NCBI GenBank assembly: GCA_034440615.1
Contig: JAOTOM010003658.1
Location: 103,501 to 167,500 of the forward strand
Direction: 5' to 3'
Length of the DNA: 64,000 nucleotides
Source: Ashinkailepas kermadecensis
Lineage: Eukaryota; Arthropoda; Thecostraca; Neolepadidae
Positions 11,710-23,804 of the stretch are shown here, one piece after another (the first letter of the stretch is position 1; every line of letters starts with the position of its first letter). The translations under genes and the position numbers were made by a program. The notes under the pieces were generated by a model, which saw nothing but the letters and a program-made list of their open reading frames with translations, was not told the origin of the DNA and searched no databases.

Positions 11710-12487
11710 TGCGTTAAAACACTTTTCCCGTAAAGTTGTGAGGTGGTGTCTGTATGTAAGGCGTCGGTCAAATTATATTCATGGGAATCGCGCCACCGGC
11801 TGAACCGGTACATTACTTCCATTGAGTTTAAGTTCCATATCTTGATAAGATCGACGACTAAAATGGATGGCGACAGTTTTCGTTGTCGAGAAAGAAAACC
11901 CATTGTTCTTTGCCCACTTTTACCAGGCGTGCGACTGCTAATTGTAGCTGCCTTTGCAATAGTGGCGTTCGCGAGGCACAGTACCAAATGGCAGTCATCC
12001 ACGAACAGCGTAAGCCCCATATTACAAGGAATGACGCCACCAATATCGTCAATCATGATACCGAACATGGAGCACTGAGAACGCTCCCCTGTGGGACGCC
12101 GTTTTCCTGAATAAACCATCCGGAGAAGTGGTTGCCAACGCGTATGCGAAATCGTCTGTCTTTCAGAAAAGTTTGCAAGAAGGTACCCATATGGCCGATA
12201 ATTATTTTCCTTAAAAGTTTCAGTAGAATTCCATGATGCCAAGTTGTGTCGTATTCTTTCTCGATATCAAAGAAAACAGCACCTAGATGGTGCTTTTTCC
12301 GGAAAGTCATCCTCACCTCTGTGTCTCGGGACACGAGGTGGTCAAGGGTGCTTCGATTTTTCCGAAAGCCGCATTGATAATTTGCAAGGAGATCATGTGT
12401 TTCCAAAAACCATAAAAGTCGAACATTTACCATCTTCTCAAGTAATTTGCATAAGGCAAACGTTAAGTAGATCGGACGATAGCTCAA
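11697..12487 (-). pseudogene. LINE reverse transcriptase core (frameshifted)
   Basis: Two overlapping frames together give the RT palm. 12053-12487 carries SYRPI, YQCGFRKNRSTLDHLV, the motif-A FFDIEKEYDTTW and the GVPQGSVLS segment. After a frame change, 11697-12242 carries GLTLFVDD, the catalytic FxDD box. The break between motif A and the FVDD box means no intact polymerase can be made from this copy. Confidence 0.9.
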
Positions 12488-12559
12488 AAGGTCAGAGCCA
12501 CCTTTTCCAGGCTTAAGTAAAGGGACAACCGTAGCTTCCCTCCACGATGGAGGAAATAG

Positions 12560-13270
12560 CTAAAATTCCCATAAATGGTTAAATGCACGCAAAAGCACTG
12601 TGGTCACCTCCGACTGAAGATGTCTCAGAAAATCGTTATGTACCCTATCCGGGCCCTCAGCGATGCTCCAAAGTGAGGAAATGGCAGATATTAATTCTGA
12701 TAGAGTACACGGTCGGTTGTATTCAAAATACTGCGGTGTAGAGAAGTCAATCAAGGACGTCTCACAGCGGGCTTTGTAACGAGCGAAGCTTGGGTCTGTA
12801 ATTCCTGTTCGGCTTCTCTTACAAAGTGCTGTTCCGATTTCATTGGCCACGTCCACTGGGTGAGACACATCACAATCGCCAATAACTAGTACAGGTAGCG
12901 GGGTGCTGAACTGCCCTGAAATTATCTTAATTCGGGACCATATCAAAGGGTGAGGCGTGGCACGATTCAAAGAATTGGCATATTCGCGCCAGGAGGTTCG
13001 TTTTGCTTCCTGTATCGTGCGGCATGCGGAAGCCCCAGCACGTTTAAAGTTAGTTAAGTTCGAGGTGGTGGTGCTATTACGATTAAATGCTTTAAAAGCA
13101 CGTCGTCTAGCTCGAAGGGTATCCTGACACTCTTGTGTCCACCATGGGACTGGGGTATGCCGAGGAGAACCAGACGTCTTAGGGACACACTCAGTTGCAC
13201 ATTCTAGGAGGAGTGATGTAAATGTTTCAATTGGAACTGGTGGTCCATCATAATGAGCACAGAACACCAA
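12560..13270 (-). pseudogene. LINE endonuclease-RT linker
   Basis: An open frame of about 236 codons with the VPWWTQECQDTLRARRRAF motif typical of the stretch between endonuclease and reverse transcriptase in Jockey/I-type elements. It also contains an AxxxCRTIQEAKRTSWREY helix and a downstream LSELISAISSLW segment. A stop codon separates it from the RT frame. Confidence 0.8.
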
Positions 13271-13294
13271 CTGTAGTCGCTCTTCAAACCTTTT

Positions 13295-13915
13295 CTAGTC
13301 AGCCTTCTTCAAACTCCATCGTTGTGGGCGCGGCCCCAGGATAGGACTGCCCTGATAATGTAGCCAAATGGGGAAGTGGTCACTTCCCAATGGGTCTTGG
13401 TCCACGGTCCATTCAAAACTGCTAACAAATTGTGGGCTGACAAGACTGAGGTCCAACGCTGAAGTAAAACCTGATGGGAGGCCAAAATGTGTACGTGCGC
13501 CCGTGTTTAGAATGCAAAGAGAGGTCTGTAGAATAAAGTTTTCTAAGAGGTGCCCACAGGAAATACCCTCACCGCAACCCCATACAGTGTGATGAGAGTT
13601 AAAGTCTCCCAAGAGGAGAAGTGGGGATGGAAGCTGGACCAAGAGTTGCCCGAGTTCGATGGTCGGAAGTACGACACCAGGAGGTAAGTACAGCGAACAC
13701 ACCGTCAGAGCATGACGTCCAAAGAGTACACGCGCAGCCACCGCCTGCAGATTCGTGTTCAGCACGATCTCTTTTCTAGGGATACTATGGTGCATGGCAA
13801 TTAGTACTCCACCTTCGGCAATGGTATCAACCGAGACGTCTTTTCGAAATACTGAATAACCTTTAATGGATATTTTGCAATCTGGTCGAAGCTTAGTCTC
13901 TTGCAAAAGAGTGCA
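13295..13915 (-). pseudogene. LINE endonuclease domain (partial)
   Basis: An exonuclease-endonuclease-phosphatase fold domain that nicks target DNA during retrotransposition. Visible signatures are QETKL at the start, GGVLIAMH, the catalytic LLLLGDFNSHHTVWG and a terminal SDHFPI. The first ~25 residues, including the N-terminal Asn motif, are missing through truncation. The frame is otherwise open for about 200 codons and then stops near 13295, shortly before the linker frame begins. Confidence 0.9.
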
Positions 13916-15020
13916 GATGCAAATGCAAATATTTACAAAGTTATGGTTGTTTTATATTTTCAGCGCAACCATAAGAGAAGAATTGGACTTTCTCCTGTTC
14001 TCAGTACATCTGCCGTACATAAGGAGTCAACACTGGCACTGGCACGTTGCCACGTTGCCACTGCAGCCGTATTATATCAGGGAGTCAGATATCACACAAA
14101 AGCTTTTGTATGCATCGCTGGCGCATAGCACTAACCGATGAGACCCAGGCGCAACGTGCGTTGGGAGTTCTTCAAACGACAACCTTGGGTCATGTCCTGG
14201 GTGACGAATGAAAGAAAATCGGAAAATCGCCTACCACATCATTGTCAGAGAGCCGCTGAGCAGCTGCTTAAAGCACTGCAATTGTGCCTGGGCGATAAAG
14301 TACGCGTCAGCTGCGATGTTTCATCAGCATCACAAAACGTGATAACATGTCCAGCGGTTGGAAGCACATCAATCAACGTGCAGCGATGTTATGAGTGCCC
14401 CGCCGTCGCCCCCACGCAATGGTGATGCATCAGACTCGCAAAGGTTGAAAATCCGATGGCAAAGCTGTCATTTCCTTCCTTAAAAAACAGCATACAGTTC
14501 AAGAAGATCGTCCAAAAGTAGTTGCCTTTGTCGCCTAAACGAGTCAGCAGGTCCCAGCGACACGATAAGGCTACACCGTGACAAAATCCTACATGACACC
14601 ATACACCGTGACATGGAAAAAAGACAAATTATCAAAATTTGACCTATGTGAATTGTGCCAAACGTTTCATAGCACGTTTGGCCTTGTTCTTTTCTCCCAA
14701 CAAATAACTCCCAAACGACACCTATATGGAATATCTTCTATGATGAACACCTTAAACTTCAGCTAAGGGGCAGGTCGCTGACCCAATATGACCACCGTGA
14801 CCTCTGGTGGAAATAAACATGACATGATGATGATCGATCAGCAAAGTGCTTTACAATGATATCCATATCGACCACCCATACATCCACTAAATCGAGGTCA
14901 GATCACTAATCCACAAGTGACCTCTTTGACCTCTGGCGCACTTCACAATAGCACCATAGTGATATATGGGCAAGCAGCTTTGAAATAACATCCATACCGC
15001 CTATGCTTGTCACGCAATAT
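13916..15020. other. No supported gene
   Basis: No coding motif, tandem array or clear element end is seen. From about 14760 to 15000 a GACCTCTGG-type phrase recurs a few times, too loosely to call a repeat. Confidence 0.5.
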
Positions 15021-15031
15021 AACACCAATCT

Positions 15032-15093
15032 GGTTAGTTAGTTAGTTATTTGGGCTTTAGGGCGCGTCGACATCTATGGTCATATTGCGCCCA
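15032..15093 (-). mobile_element. Ultra-short SINE 3' end, 62 bp, with TSD
   Basis: A 62 bp insert from GGTTAGTTAGTTAGTTATTT to ATATTGCGCCCA, flanked by a perfect 11 bp duplication (AACACCAATCT at 15021-15031 and 15094-15104). On the minus strand it reads TGGGCGC, a loop, GTCGACGCGCCC, then a (CTAA)n-like tail. Confidence 0.92.
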
Positions 15094-15104
15094 AACACCA
15101 ATCT

Positions 15105-16585
15105 AGAGATCATCACATTTAACCATTGCGACCCATTATGGCTTACGCTTTCAAAGAAGTCATCAGACAAACAATTGATTGGGTACACATTGGCTAAAAA
15201 TATCAAAAATATCCAAATGGGACTTCCTTTTAGTACGTCATGAGGTCCCGAGATCAAAAGTTGAATTTAGAAAGTCACACTTATGGGCAGATCTTCCGTT
15301 TTCAAATGATATCAAAGTTTGGTAAGCAAATTTCTATCTTCAAAAAGCTAAAGATTAACTTATATTTGAATATTTGTCTTTACCTCAATATTTTCATGAC
15401 CTTTATATTGCAATCCCTTCGACCGATAAATATTAATATCTCATACTCGCAATCTGGGCCGAAGATAAGGCCATGCACCCGTATTCGTCATCGCAGGGTG
15501 TGTGGTGATCACTTTGGGGTTTACCTTGGTGATTTGTCCTGGAATCACCCCATAGTCAAGGATATCCACATGTCCGAGCATGATGGGCCATTACATGCAA
15601 TGACCACCCGTCTGTCGGGATAAAATGGTCATCACAGTCAATTATAGCGCTTTGCAGGATGGGCAGACGTTGTTGTTGTTGAATGCGTTTCTCCAGCCTG
15701 CCACCGTCGGAGTGATATCGGCTGTTTACGTCGGTAACTTGTGGTTGAGTGTGTTGGTCCGGGCGGTGCCGGAGAGTATGGGGAGGGGGGAGTACAAGTC
15801 ATCGCCGTTTGTTTGAACATTTCAAGAATACATACATGTCAGGTCATACACTATGATGGTTCTATTTTGTGCTGAGTTATTTTTTCCCCCTTTCTTTCTT
15901 TTTGGTTCTTTTCCCATTTGTTTCAGGTCATGGTGTTGGACATCCACCTGCCTGTTTGTTTTGTTTTGTTTGTTTCTTTTTCCTCCTTTTTTAACATGTC
16001 ATGGGTCGAGTTGGGAGAGAGTGGGTGTAGGAGTTTGGATGTTGTTCAGTTTCGGGTGGTCTTAGTACGGGTTTTTGATTTCTTGTCAGTTGTGGTGTTT
16101 GGTTTGTTGGTAGATGTAGTGTTTGCTTTGTTGGTTGCTCTCGTTGTTGGGGCTTGGGTAGTCTGAGGTGCGTTGTCCGAGCTAATGCAGTCGTCTTCTG
16201 AGTCAGTGATTGGGCCGTAGTGGTTACGGTGTTTTTTCCGTCGTGGGTGTGGTACTTGTGGTGGTTCTGGGGGGACTGGTGCGGGTGACGGGTTGAGGCC
16301 TACGCGGTGTGGTACGGGTGGTGGTACCTGTTTGTGCGGTGTCTTGTGTTGGTTGTGGCCTGATGACTATTGTTGGGTCTGTCTGTATTTCCCTGGAGCA
16401 GACCTGTCTGTTTCCCTGGAGCCCATCCCTGGATGGGCAGACCATGGTTAACCAACCTAACCAAACCTCTAGACTTCCAACCCAAAGCAGGCCACACGGA
16501 CCAAAATTGAAATCTACCTTCTAAACGCGGTAGAGAGGACTATGCTTGTTTCGGTAGCGGGGAGATCATGTTCATATTCGTGTCC
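15105..16585. other. No supported gene
   Basis: Includes a T-rich, strand-skewed section (15850-16150) and a GT/GGT-rich section (16150-16370). Open frames are short and compositionally biased. Nothing recognisable. Confidence 0.5.
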
Positions 16586-16589
16586 TGTC

Positions 16590-17079
16590 GTTAGATAGAA
16601 CATAGACAAATGTGGGTAGCTAGAGTAGCTGAGCTTCCGTTGCGCCCTGCTCCAGTGACATAGCTGATTATAGAACATAGACAAATGTGGGTAGCTAGAG
16701 TAGCTGAGCTTCCGTTGCGCCCTGCTCCAGTGACATAGCTGATTATAGAACATAGACAAATGTGGGTAGCTAGAGTAGCTGAGCTTCCGTTGCGCCCTGC
16801 TCCAGTGACATAGCTGATTATAGAACATAGACAAATGTGGGTAGCTAGAGTAGCTGAGCTTCCGTTGCGCCCTGCTCCAGTAGCTGAGCTTCCGTTGCGC
16901 CCTGCTCCAGTAGCTGAGCTTCCGCTGCGCCCTGCTCCAGTGACATAGCTGATTACACGGACAAACTCAGAGTAGCTGAGCTAACTCAGAGTAGCTGAGC
17001 TAACTCAGAGTAGCTAGAGTAGCTGAGCTTCCGCTGCGCCCTGCTCCAGTGACATAGCTGATTACACGGACAAACTCAG
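16590..17079. repeat. 75 bp minisatellite with degenerate 3' part
   Basis: Exact 75 bp copies (GTGACATAG near 16655, 16730 and 16805), then shortened variants in which GTAGCTGAGCTTCCG, CCCTGCTCCAG and ACTCAGAGTAGCTGAGCT blocks recur. The array ends at ACTCAG, directly at the proposed acceptor of the 17080 exon candidate. The 75 bp unit (25 codons) explains the repeated frame on the minus strand. Confidence 0.9.
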
Positions 17080-17265
17080 AGGGGCCACAGCACGTTCATG
17101 CGGCGGCTCTCCAGGCGTCGAATGTCAGTCACGCACGCAACAGACAGCGTGCATGTGCATTACGACCAGAAAATTAACAACTTCAAATACATCCCGGGAC
17201 GGAAAGTGCTCCTGCACAAAGGCGTCGTGCTGCGAGGGCAATACAATACGTTTCTTCAGCCATAA
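17080..17265 (+). CDS. Candidate 3'-terminal coding exon, unknown protein
   Basis: After an acceptor-like ACTCAG (ending at 17079) the plus strand is open for 61 codons to a TAA at 17263-17265. The frame reads RGHSTFMRRLSRRRMSVTHA, then DSVHVHYDQKINNFKYIPG and VVLRGQYNTFLQP. Third positions are mostly C or G (CAC, AGC, TTC, GAC, TAC, ATC, CTG), as in the PHLDB exons and unlike the surrounding intergenic DNA. I do not recognise the family. There is no good upstream exon in the window on this strand and the acceptor has a weak pyrimidine tract, so this remains a candidate. An alternative start is the ATG at 17122. Confidence 0.35.
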   Translation, partial: RGHSTFMRRLSRRRMSVTHATDSVHVHYDQKINNFKYIPGRKVLLHKGVVLRGQYNTFLQP

Positions 17266-18265
17266 GAGCCGGCGTAGGTCGAGGAGGTTCGCGGTCTTCT
17301 TAACTGCAAGTTTAGGTTAGAGGGCTCTGCTAAAACAGAGGTAGCCAATCACAATCGCCTCCGCCCGCGATGTGATGGATCATCCGCTGTCAACTTACAT
17401 GTATGCATGCATGTATGTACATATGTATATTTATACAGTTGTCCTTGGACCCGTCCGTGCGCTGGGGGAGGGGGAGGGCTGCATGTGACAACAAACAAAG
17501 GGCACCGTCTCTTACAAAATATTATGCGCATTATCGACATTGCTATGAACCCGTCAGACAGGTATTGTTGTGGGGAAGGAAGGGCACAAAAACTATGCCT
17601 GAAGAACCGGTTTCCGGTCTCATTTATCCACATTTCGGCCACTGAACGACACACGAGAAGGAGAGAGCAGGTCGTCATGTTACATAAGAGGGGCCACCAT
17701 CATTTCCCAGTGGGACGGCTCAGTACAGCAGACTGTTGCGATGACAAGGACAGAGCTCAAATGAAGAATTGATAGACTTGCAGGGACGAAATGTTTACAA
17801 ACCATACCGGACCGTGTTAGTGGGTGGTTGGATGTTCGCCATGAACAACCGATAAATACAAACACAATTTTAGTGCATCGTGTCGTCTCACAGAGGAACT
17901 GAGTAATGTACGCATGAAGTTCACATTTATCGCTGCCGATACTGTGCTGCTCAACAAATACTGATGAAGTTGTCAAAACAAACAAAAAATTAACATGACC
18001 ACCGCATAAAAATGAGCTAAACCTATTAGTTAATCGACAAATAAACGTCTGACAACACAGCAACGTTTGAATGCTGCATAAGTAGCATGGTGAAGGAATG
18101 AAGACGTAAGCTATCTTCAATCAAATTATAAGTTATTAAGCGGTGAAAAGCACGACTGACGTGTCAGGCCGGATCCGGTCCTCCCGCACATATTGTCAGT
18201 CACTCATAGCATGTGAATACAAGTTCGCCTGCCCTTGCTTGTAATCAAAGAAATCACACTTAGCG
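17266..18265. other. No supported gene
   Basis: Frames at 17349-17772 on both strands and 17680-18120 on the minus strand lack motifs. No repeat structure is visible. Confidence 0.5.
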
Positions 18266-18269
18266 GTCC

Positions 18270-18545
18270 GAGTCGAGGGCGCAGGAACGCCCGAAGACAT
18301 CCAGGGCGACAGGAATGCCCAAGACATTCAGGGGGACATAAGCGCCCCAAGACATCCAGGGGGACATGAGCGCCCCAAGACTTCCAGGGGGCAGGAGTAC
18401 CCAAAGACGTCCAGAGGACAGGAGCACCCCGAGACGTCCAGAGGGCAGGAGCGCCCCAAGATATCCAGGGGGACATGAGCGACCCAAGACATCCAGGGGG
18501 CAGGAGCGCCCCAAGACTTTCAGGGGGCAGGAGCGTCCCAAGACG
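18270..18545. repeat. ~28 bp minisatellite (AAGACATCCAGGGGGACATG-type)
   Basis: About nine degenerate copies of CCAAGACATCCAGGGGGCAG followed by GAGCGCC. The GAGCGCCCC motif resembles interior motifs of the hAT-like elements in this window, so the array may have grown from one. Confidence 0.85.
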
Positions 18546-19330
18546 TTTGGGGAAGTGGCTTCCAAACTCGATGCTTTCGATAACATATTGTTAATAACTA
18601 ATGGCTATCGTTCCTGAAAAGTGTGTGGTGGATCGGGCACGCTGTGCTGTGCTTCGCCCACGGCCCGAGCTGCACGTTCCGTCTGGGAGTGGATGGGCCA
18701 GTGCAGCCCCCGCCCGCCCACCTGCCGGCGCTTACCGCCCACATGACGCCCGACAGTCGTCAAAGTACCACACCATCGGCCGGTCAGACTAGCACGCAGC
18801 ATCAAAGCCCGGCTGGCCGACGGTCCGACAATCCGGCGCCGCCGCTCCAACCACAATAGCCGCGGCAGCCCCCGGCTGGTCAGCAGCGCGCCGCCTCACT
18901 CACAACTGGGCCAGCCGCGAGTTATGACCACCCGGCACGTGTCCGTGTGGCTTGTCGCCAAATAAAGTCGCCACAGTCGCCACCGAACCATACCAGTGGG
19001 AAACCAGGCACGCAGCGCGGGACCAGATCGTTCGTGCACCGGTCACAGACGTGGGTCTTAGTTCGGCCTTGGTTCGAGCTGAACCCCCGGCGACGTTAAC
19101 CACTCGTGAACCAGGGCAGATACGCCGAGGTTGACCTTTGCTGTGTGATTTGACGTTACATTTAGAGAAAAGGTCAGGAATGGAACACGAACAGTTTTTT
19201 CCGCACGCACGTGATACAAGTCAAACTATGCCGCTTGTCCGCCAGACACTCAGATGTAAGATCCCCAGGAGAGGTACGCAAACATAGACTCCCGCACACT
19301 CACTTATCCTATCTAAAGCAAACCGCCCAG
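18546..19330. other. No supported gene; GC-rich
   Basis: GC-rich from about 18630 to 19130. A plus-strand stretch near 18640-18700 reads AVLCFAHGPSCTFRL, which faintly resembles the end of a PHLDB FHA domain, but it is on the wrong strand and has no matching acceptor (see rejected items). Confidence 0.4.
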
Positions 19331-19338
19331 ATTCCAAC

Positions 19339-19582
19339 CAGGGACGGATCCCGGAATTTTGACCGTGGGGAAGGGTACTCGTTTGGAGGGGACCACCTGC
19401 CCAGAAGGCCACCACTGATTGAGAAAATGTCGAGGGGTGCACTTGAGTGCTCCTAGAGGGGCACCTTTGGATGAAAAACTCAAGAGGAGGGTAGCGCAGT
19501 AGAACGTCTTGGAGGAGCGCCGCATCACCATGGGAGGGAACACCCACCTGTGCCCCCCTCCCTCTTCTTGGATCCGCCACTG
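19339..19582. mobile_element. 244 bp non-autonomous hAT-like element
   Basis: The ends are imperfect inverted repeats: CAGGGACGGATCC on the left and GGATCCGCCACTG on the right (CAGTGGCGGATCC when reversed). The flanks are an 8 bp duplication with one mismatch (ATTCCAAC at 19331-19338, GTTCCAAC at 19583-19590). CAGNG-type ends with 8 bp duplications are typical of the hAT superfamily. No transposase is encoded. Confidence 0.8.
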
Positions 19583-19599
19583 GTTCCAACTACCGAGGG

Positions 19600-20885
19600 C
19601 TGGTAGTTGGACCTAAGACGTTCAGACTGCTGGGGGTTGATTACCCAGATTTCCGACCGCTGATGCCGCATTTCCCCAGCCTCCGACCGCTGGGCGCTCC
19701 CGGGTGTTTCAGCTTCCAAAAGCCGATTACCCAGATATTCAGAGAGCCCACGTCTGATTACCCACGCGTCCGACCGCTGGCAGCCAGTCTCCCACGCCTC
19801 TCACCACCGAGAGCCGACTGCACGGCGCGTCCGACCGCCGGCAGGGCGTTACCTGCGCGAGGAGCCGAGGCGGCCATCTGCTCGGCGGTGACCGGACGGG
19901 CAGGGCGGATCACCTCAGTTTACACAGGGCCGACGTGTAAACAGAGCGGGCGCAGTGGCGGGCTTGCGGGCGTGCGGTCGATGCCGGTGCGGCCGGCCGC
20001 CCGGACACCACGCGGCGGCGGTGTCGGCGCCAGCGGTGTCGGCGCCAGCGGCGTCACTGCCGGGTCACTCGCCGGTCACGCCGCGTCACTGCACCGCGCC
20101 CGGTCTCCGGCGGATATTCACGTACGCACCGCCGCGTCACTGCGCCGGTCGCGCGAGCGTCACTGGCCGAGTGACTGGCGCCTGTCACCGACCAACCACC
20201 ACCCACCAACCACCGACGGATCACTGATCACTGCTGAGACACTGCCGATTGATCACCGACTGAAGCGCCGGCCGGCACCCTGCCTCCGTCCGCCTCGGCC
20301 GACCACCGCCGGATCACTGGCGGGCGGCGGGCGGCGTCCGGCCCAGTCGGGCCGCGGTCTGCGCGGCACGTCCGCCTCGGCCGACCACCGCCGGATCACT
20401 GGCGGGCGGCGGGCGGCGTCCGGCCCAGTCGGGCCGCTGTCTGCGCGGCACGTCCGCCTCGGCCGACCACCGCCGGATCACTGGCGGGCGGCGGGCGGCG
20501 TCCGGCCCAGTCGGGCCGCGGTCTGCGCGGCACGTCCGCCGGCGCCTCGTGCCGCGGCCGAGCGTGCAGCGCCGCGGCCCGGCAGAGGTGCCGCTGCCCC
20601 CGCTGCCAGCGTCGGTTAGCGTCGCTCCGTCAGTCAGCGCAGCACGTGCGGCCCGACACGCTCGCGCCGCCCATTGAGCGGCCGGCCAACCGCTATCGCG
20701 AGCATGCATCGCCGACGCGCGTGCACGGTCACGCTTTTGAGTCGGTGCAAGAGCGCATTAACGGCGCCGACGTGCGCGGCCAGCGCCACCTCCGGATTGT
20801 GTCAGGCAGGTCGGACAGTGGCAACGATTGTACGCTAGCGGCGGGAGCCCCTAGCGGCGCCCAGCGCCGATCTCTGTCCTCCGAC
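19600..20885. other. GC- and CpG-rich block without a recognised gene
   Basis: Strongly GC-rich with many CpG. Frames are open on both strands for hundreds of codons, as expected from composition alone. It may be a promoter-type CpG block, but no exon or start is supported. It contains the 82 bp array listed separately. Confidence 0.5.
20293..20545. repeat. 82 bp minisatellite x ~3
   Basis: CCTCGGCCGACCACCGCCGG starts at 20293, 20375 and 20457, exactly 82 bp apart, each followed by ATCACTGGCGGGCGGCGGGC and GCGTCCGGCCCAGTCGGGCC. Confidence 0.92.
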
Positions 20886-20889
20886 ACAA

Positions 20890-21095
20890 CATGACATGAC
20901 ATGTGCCAGCCATGTCATGTCATGTCATATCATGCCATGCCAGCCAGCCAGCCAGCCAGCCACGTCATGCCAGCCAGCCAGCCATGTCATGCCAGCAAGC
21001 CATGACATGTCATGTCAGCCAGTCATGTTATGTCATGCCAGCCAGCCATGTTATGCCATGCCATGTCAGCCATGTGATGCCATGCCAGCCAGCCA
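20890..21095. repeat. CATGTCATGCCAGCCAGCC-type microsatellite
   Basis: Mixed tracts of CATGT, CATGC and CCAG units. A composite short tandem repeat. Confidence 0.9.
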
Positions 21096-23155
21096 ATCAT
21101 AAATTTGTCGTCTTTCCTGCCCAGACCGGGCTCAACCAACCATGGTCTCCCTTAACAAGAAGAAGGCCAGAATGAATGTAGTTTTCCTGGTGACATGACA
21201 AAGGCATACGACAAAGTGTATGCTGTCATTCTTAGCAAAACCATCACTGAGAGACGAGTGCTTTTAATCGAAGGTGGAAACCACAATTGCATAATTGCAA
21301 TATATAATACTCTATGAACCAAAAGCACATCCATACACAAGGCGATTCACAGCTATCGCCACACATTGTAATTTTAAAGACGAGAAATTGACAGACAGCA
21401 TACTATGCATGAGAAAATATGAGCATGAGTCACACAAAAGAGCCGCATCTAAAAATAGCATCTCACTGAAAGTCACGGGCCGCCACCAATTTCCACTTGA
21501 GTCGAGCCATGAGCATCCCGACAAGGCCATCCCTACTGACGGTAGGTTGGCCATGGAAACGCCACACCATAAGAAGACCGCCGTCTGTGTGGCAGCATCC
21601 GCCGAATGGTGGGCAACAACAGCCGACGATCCTGTCCTCTGTTCACCGCCGACTGCAGGGCGGGTGACGCACCGCGTCAGGCAGCTCGAGTTTGTCAGGT
21701 CAGACCAGCAGTCGGAACGTCGACCTCCGGCAGACTTCAGTGTGAACATCAGCATGCTCAGGTTCATTGTCGGAACTGAGCCGCATGACCCCCTCCCCTC
21801 TAAGAGGATGATTTATGTCGAAATTTTGCACTAAAATTGCATTTTCTTTAAATCTACACATGATATTAATTAAAGATTGTCCGAGCAAACCCGATGAATG
21901 TTAGCTGTTAAAATCGGAAGTTTGTTTCGAAATATATATTTTTTTATTGGCCTCCCTCCCCCTACTTCCCACCAGCCGGTCCAAAACCAGGCTCAGATCT
22001 TACACGCGTGTAAGACCACCGTGTTCTATGCCGCCACGGAGTGATGTAGTTATTGCCCTGGGCGCGGCTGGGCGTTGTGCGACCGAGTGAGTCCATATCC
22101 CACGGACACCGATCATTTCAACTGTCTGACGTCAGCCAGACAATGGCCGGCCGCGGCGGCGCCCGTACACCATTCACCGCACGGTAATTTGCATCGGTGG
22201 AGACGACCGGCCGCGATCCTCCCCACCCCGAATAACGGAGAAATTGTGAAGGGTCTGGAAAGGGAGGGCAGGGCTGCTCACAATCGAAGCCATAACACAA
22301 CATCGGCCAGATAATCCTCAGTGTTTCCATCAGTTCCATATTTTAATTTTGCCATCAAAACAAACCAAATACCCCAATTACCACACAAATTGCCTCTTCT
22401 TAATCAAAAAGTATGTGTCGGCTTAACGTTGCAGTAATCTCACACGACCCTCCTCAGTAACTAAGGAGCAAAGGCAACCTAAGGATTGCAGTAATCGTCC
22501 AACATGGGTGTTTTATGCGTCTACTGAGGACATGACATGCATTGTATGCCGCCAAACGACACTATCAGGTCGATAACTAACTGATCGTCTGGGACATCCT
22601 CGAGGATTGCGTGCTGGCTCCCAAGTTATGTTCCACAAGAAAATAGGGCGATGAAAACCTCTGCGAAGATGGTAGGGGAAAACGGGGAATGTCCCCACCA
22701 ACAAAAAAAAAGTTAAATGGTCCTACACAGCTTCATGTGAGGAGCGACATCAGTGGAAGCACGGGTGTTGATTTCTGAAAATTATTTGGGGAGGGGGTAT
22801 ATATGAATGCAATGGTCAAACCCAAATTGATTGGGAGGGGGGGGGCACACTCCATGTTAAAAGTTGAAAATATTGGGAGGGGACAAAGCCAACATTGGGG
22901 AGACACTTACCCTCCAAAAGTATATAAAACAACACCCCTGAGCAGAAGTGATCATAATCGCGAAAGCTGTATCTGCAAACAGTGACGGCAAATGCTTTTC
23001 ATTTTGGTGAACATCTGATTCAAGACATGTCTGACTCGGTCGACTCACTAGCATTGCTAACGTTAAGCATTCTGGGCCAAATACGCACTTAATGGTAGCG
23101 CAGGACACTTACCGAGTGCAACGGCCAGGAAAGACCAGGTTTTTAAGCACCAACA
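21096..23155. other. No supported gene
   Basis: A frame is open on both strands around 21300-21830 without any motif I recognise. Near 22770-22930 G-run phrases (TTGGGAGGGG) recur, resembling element-end material near 47010-47100. Nothing else is supported. Confidence 0.45.
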
Positions 23156-23159
23156 AAAC

Positions 23160-23723
23160 TGTTGAACACTGGTACAAGCAACCCCCCAAAGGTTTTTTTT
23201 TTTTCCTCCCAAACCAAAAAAAGAACCCCCTTAAAATTTTAAAAACCCCCCGAAAAACCTTTTAAACCTTTTTTTTATTTTTTGGGGGGGGATTTAAAGA
23301 CACAAAATTTAAAAAAAAAAAAAGAGCACCCCCAAAAAAATTTAAAAAAAAAAAAAAAAAACTCACCCAAAAAAAAAAAATTTTCTCCAACCCAACTAAT
23401 TTTTTTTTTTTTATAATAAAAATTTTATAAAACCCCAAGGGGTCCCAATAAAAAAAAAAAAATACAAAAAACCCGGCCCCCCTCTTCCCCCCCCTCCCCC
23501 TTCCCCCTTTTTTTTAACAACTTCAATTTTTTTTTGTATAAAAATAAAAAATCCCCCCCCTTAACTAAAAAAAAAAAAATTAAAAAAAAAAAAAACAAAA
23601 AAAAAAAAAAAATATTTTTGGGGGGGCCCTTTTTTTTCTTTTTTATAAAATAAAAATATTACCACAAACCACCAAAAAACAATATTTTCAAAAACCCACA
23701 AAAAAAAAATTACCCCCCCCGTC

Positions 23724-23804
<81 letters not shown>

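Larger units (their letters stand above)
10290..13915 (-). mobile_element. 5'-truncated non-LTR retrotransposon (Jockey/I group, with RNase H)
   Basis: A minus-strand LINE fragment carries, in order, an apurinic-type endonuclease, a PWW-type linker, reverse transcriptase, RNase H and a C-terminal Cys/His region. ORF1 and the start of the endonuclease are missing: similarity begins at LLQETKL near 13910, so the copy is 5'-truncated, as is usual for target-primed reverse transcription. The frame is broken at least six times, so it is a dead copy. An encoded RNase H domain together with Jockey/I-like RT motifs is typical of arthropod elements often annotated as Jockey. No long poly-A tail is seen at the 3' side near 10290. 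Confidence 0.9.

Noticed and set aside
18623..18730. Plus-strand reading AVLCFAHGPSCTFRL resembling the last FHA strand of PHLDB
   Set aside because: Opposite strand to the other PHLDB exons, no AG in the needed phase, and the similarity is only a few residues. It would need an inversion to be real.
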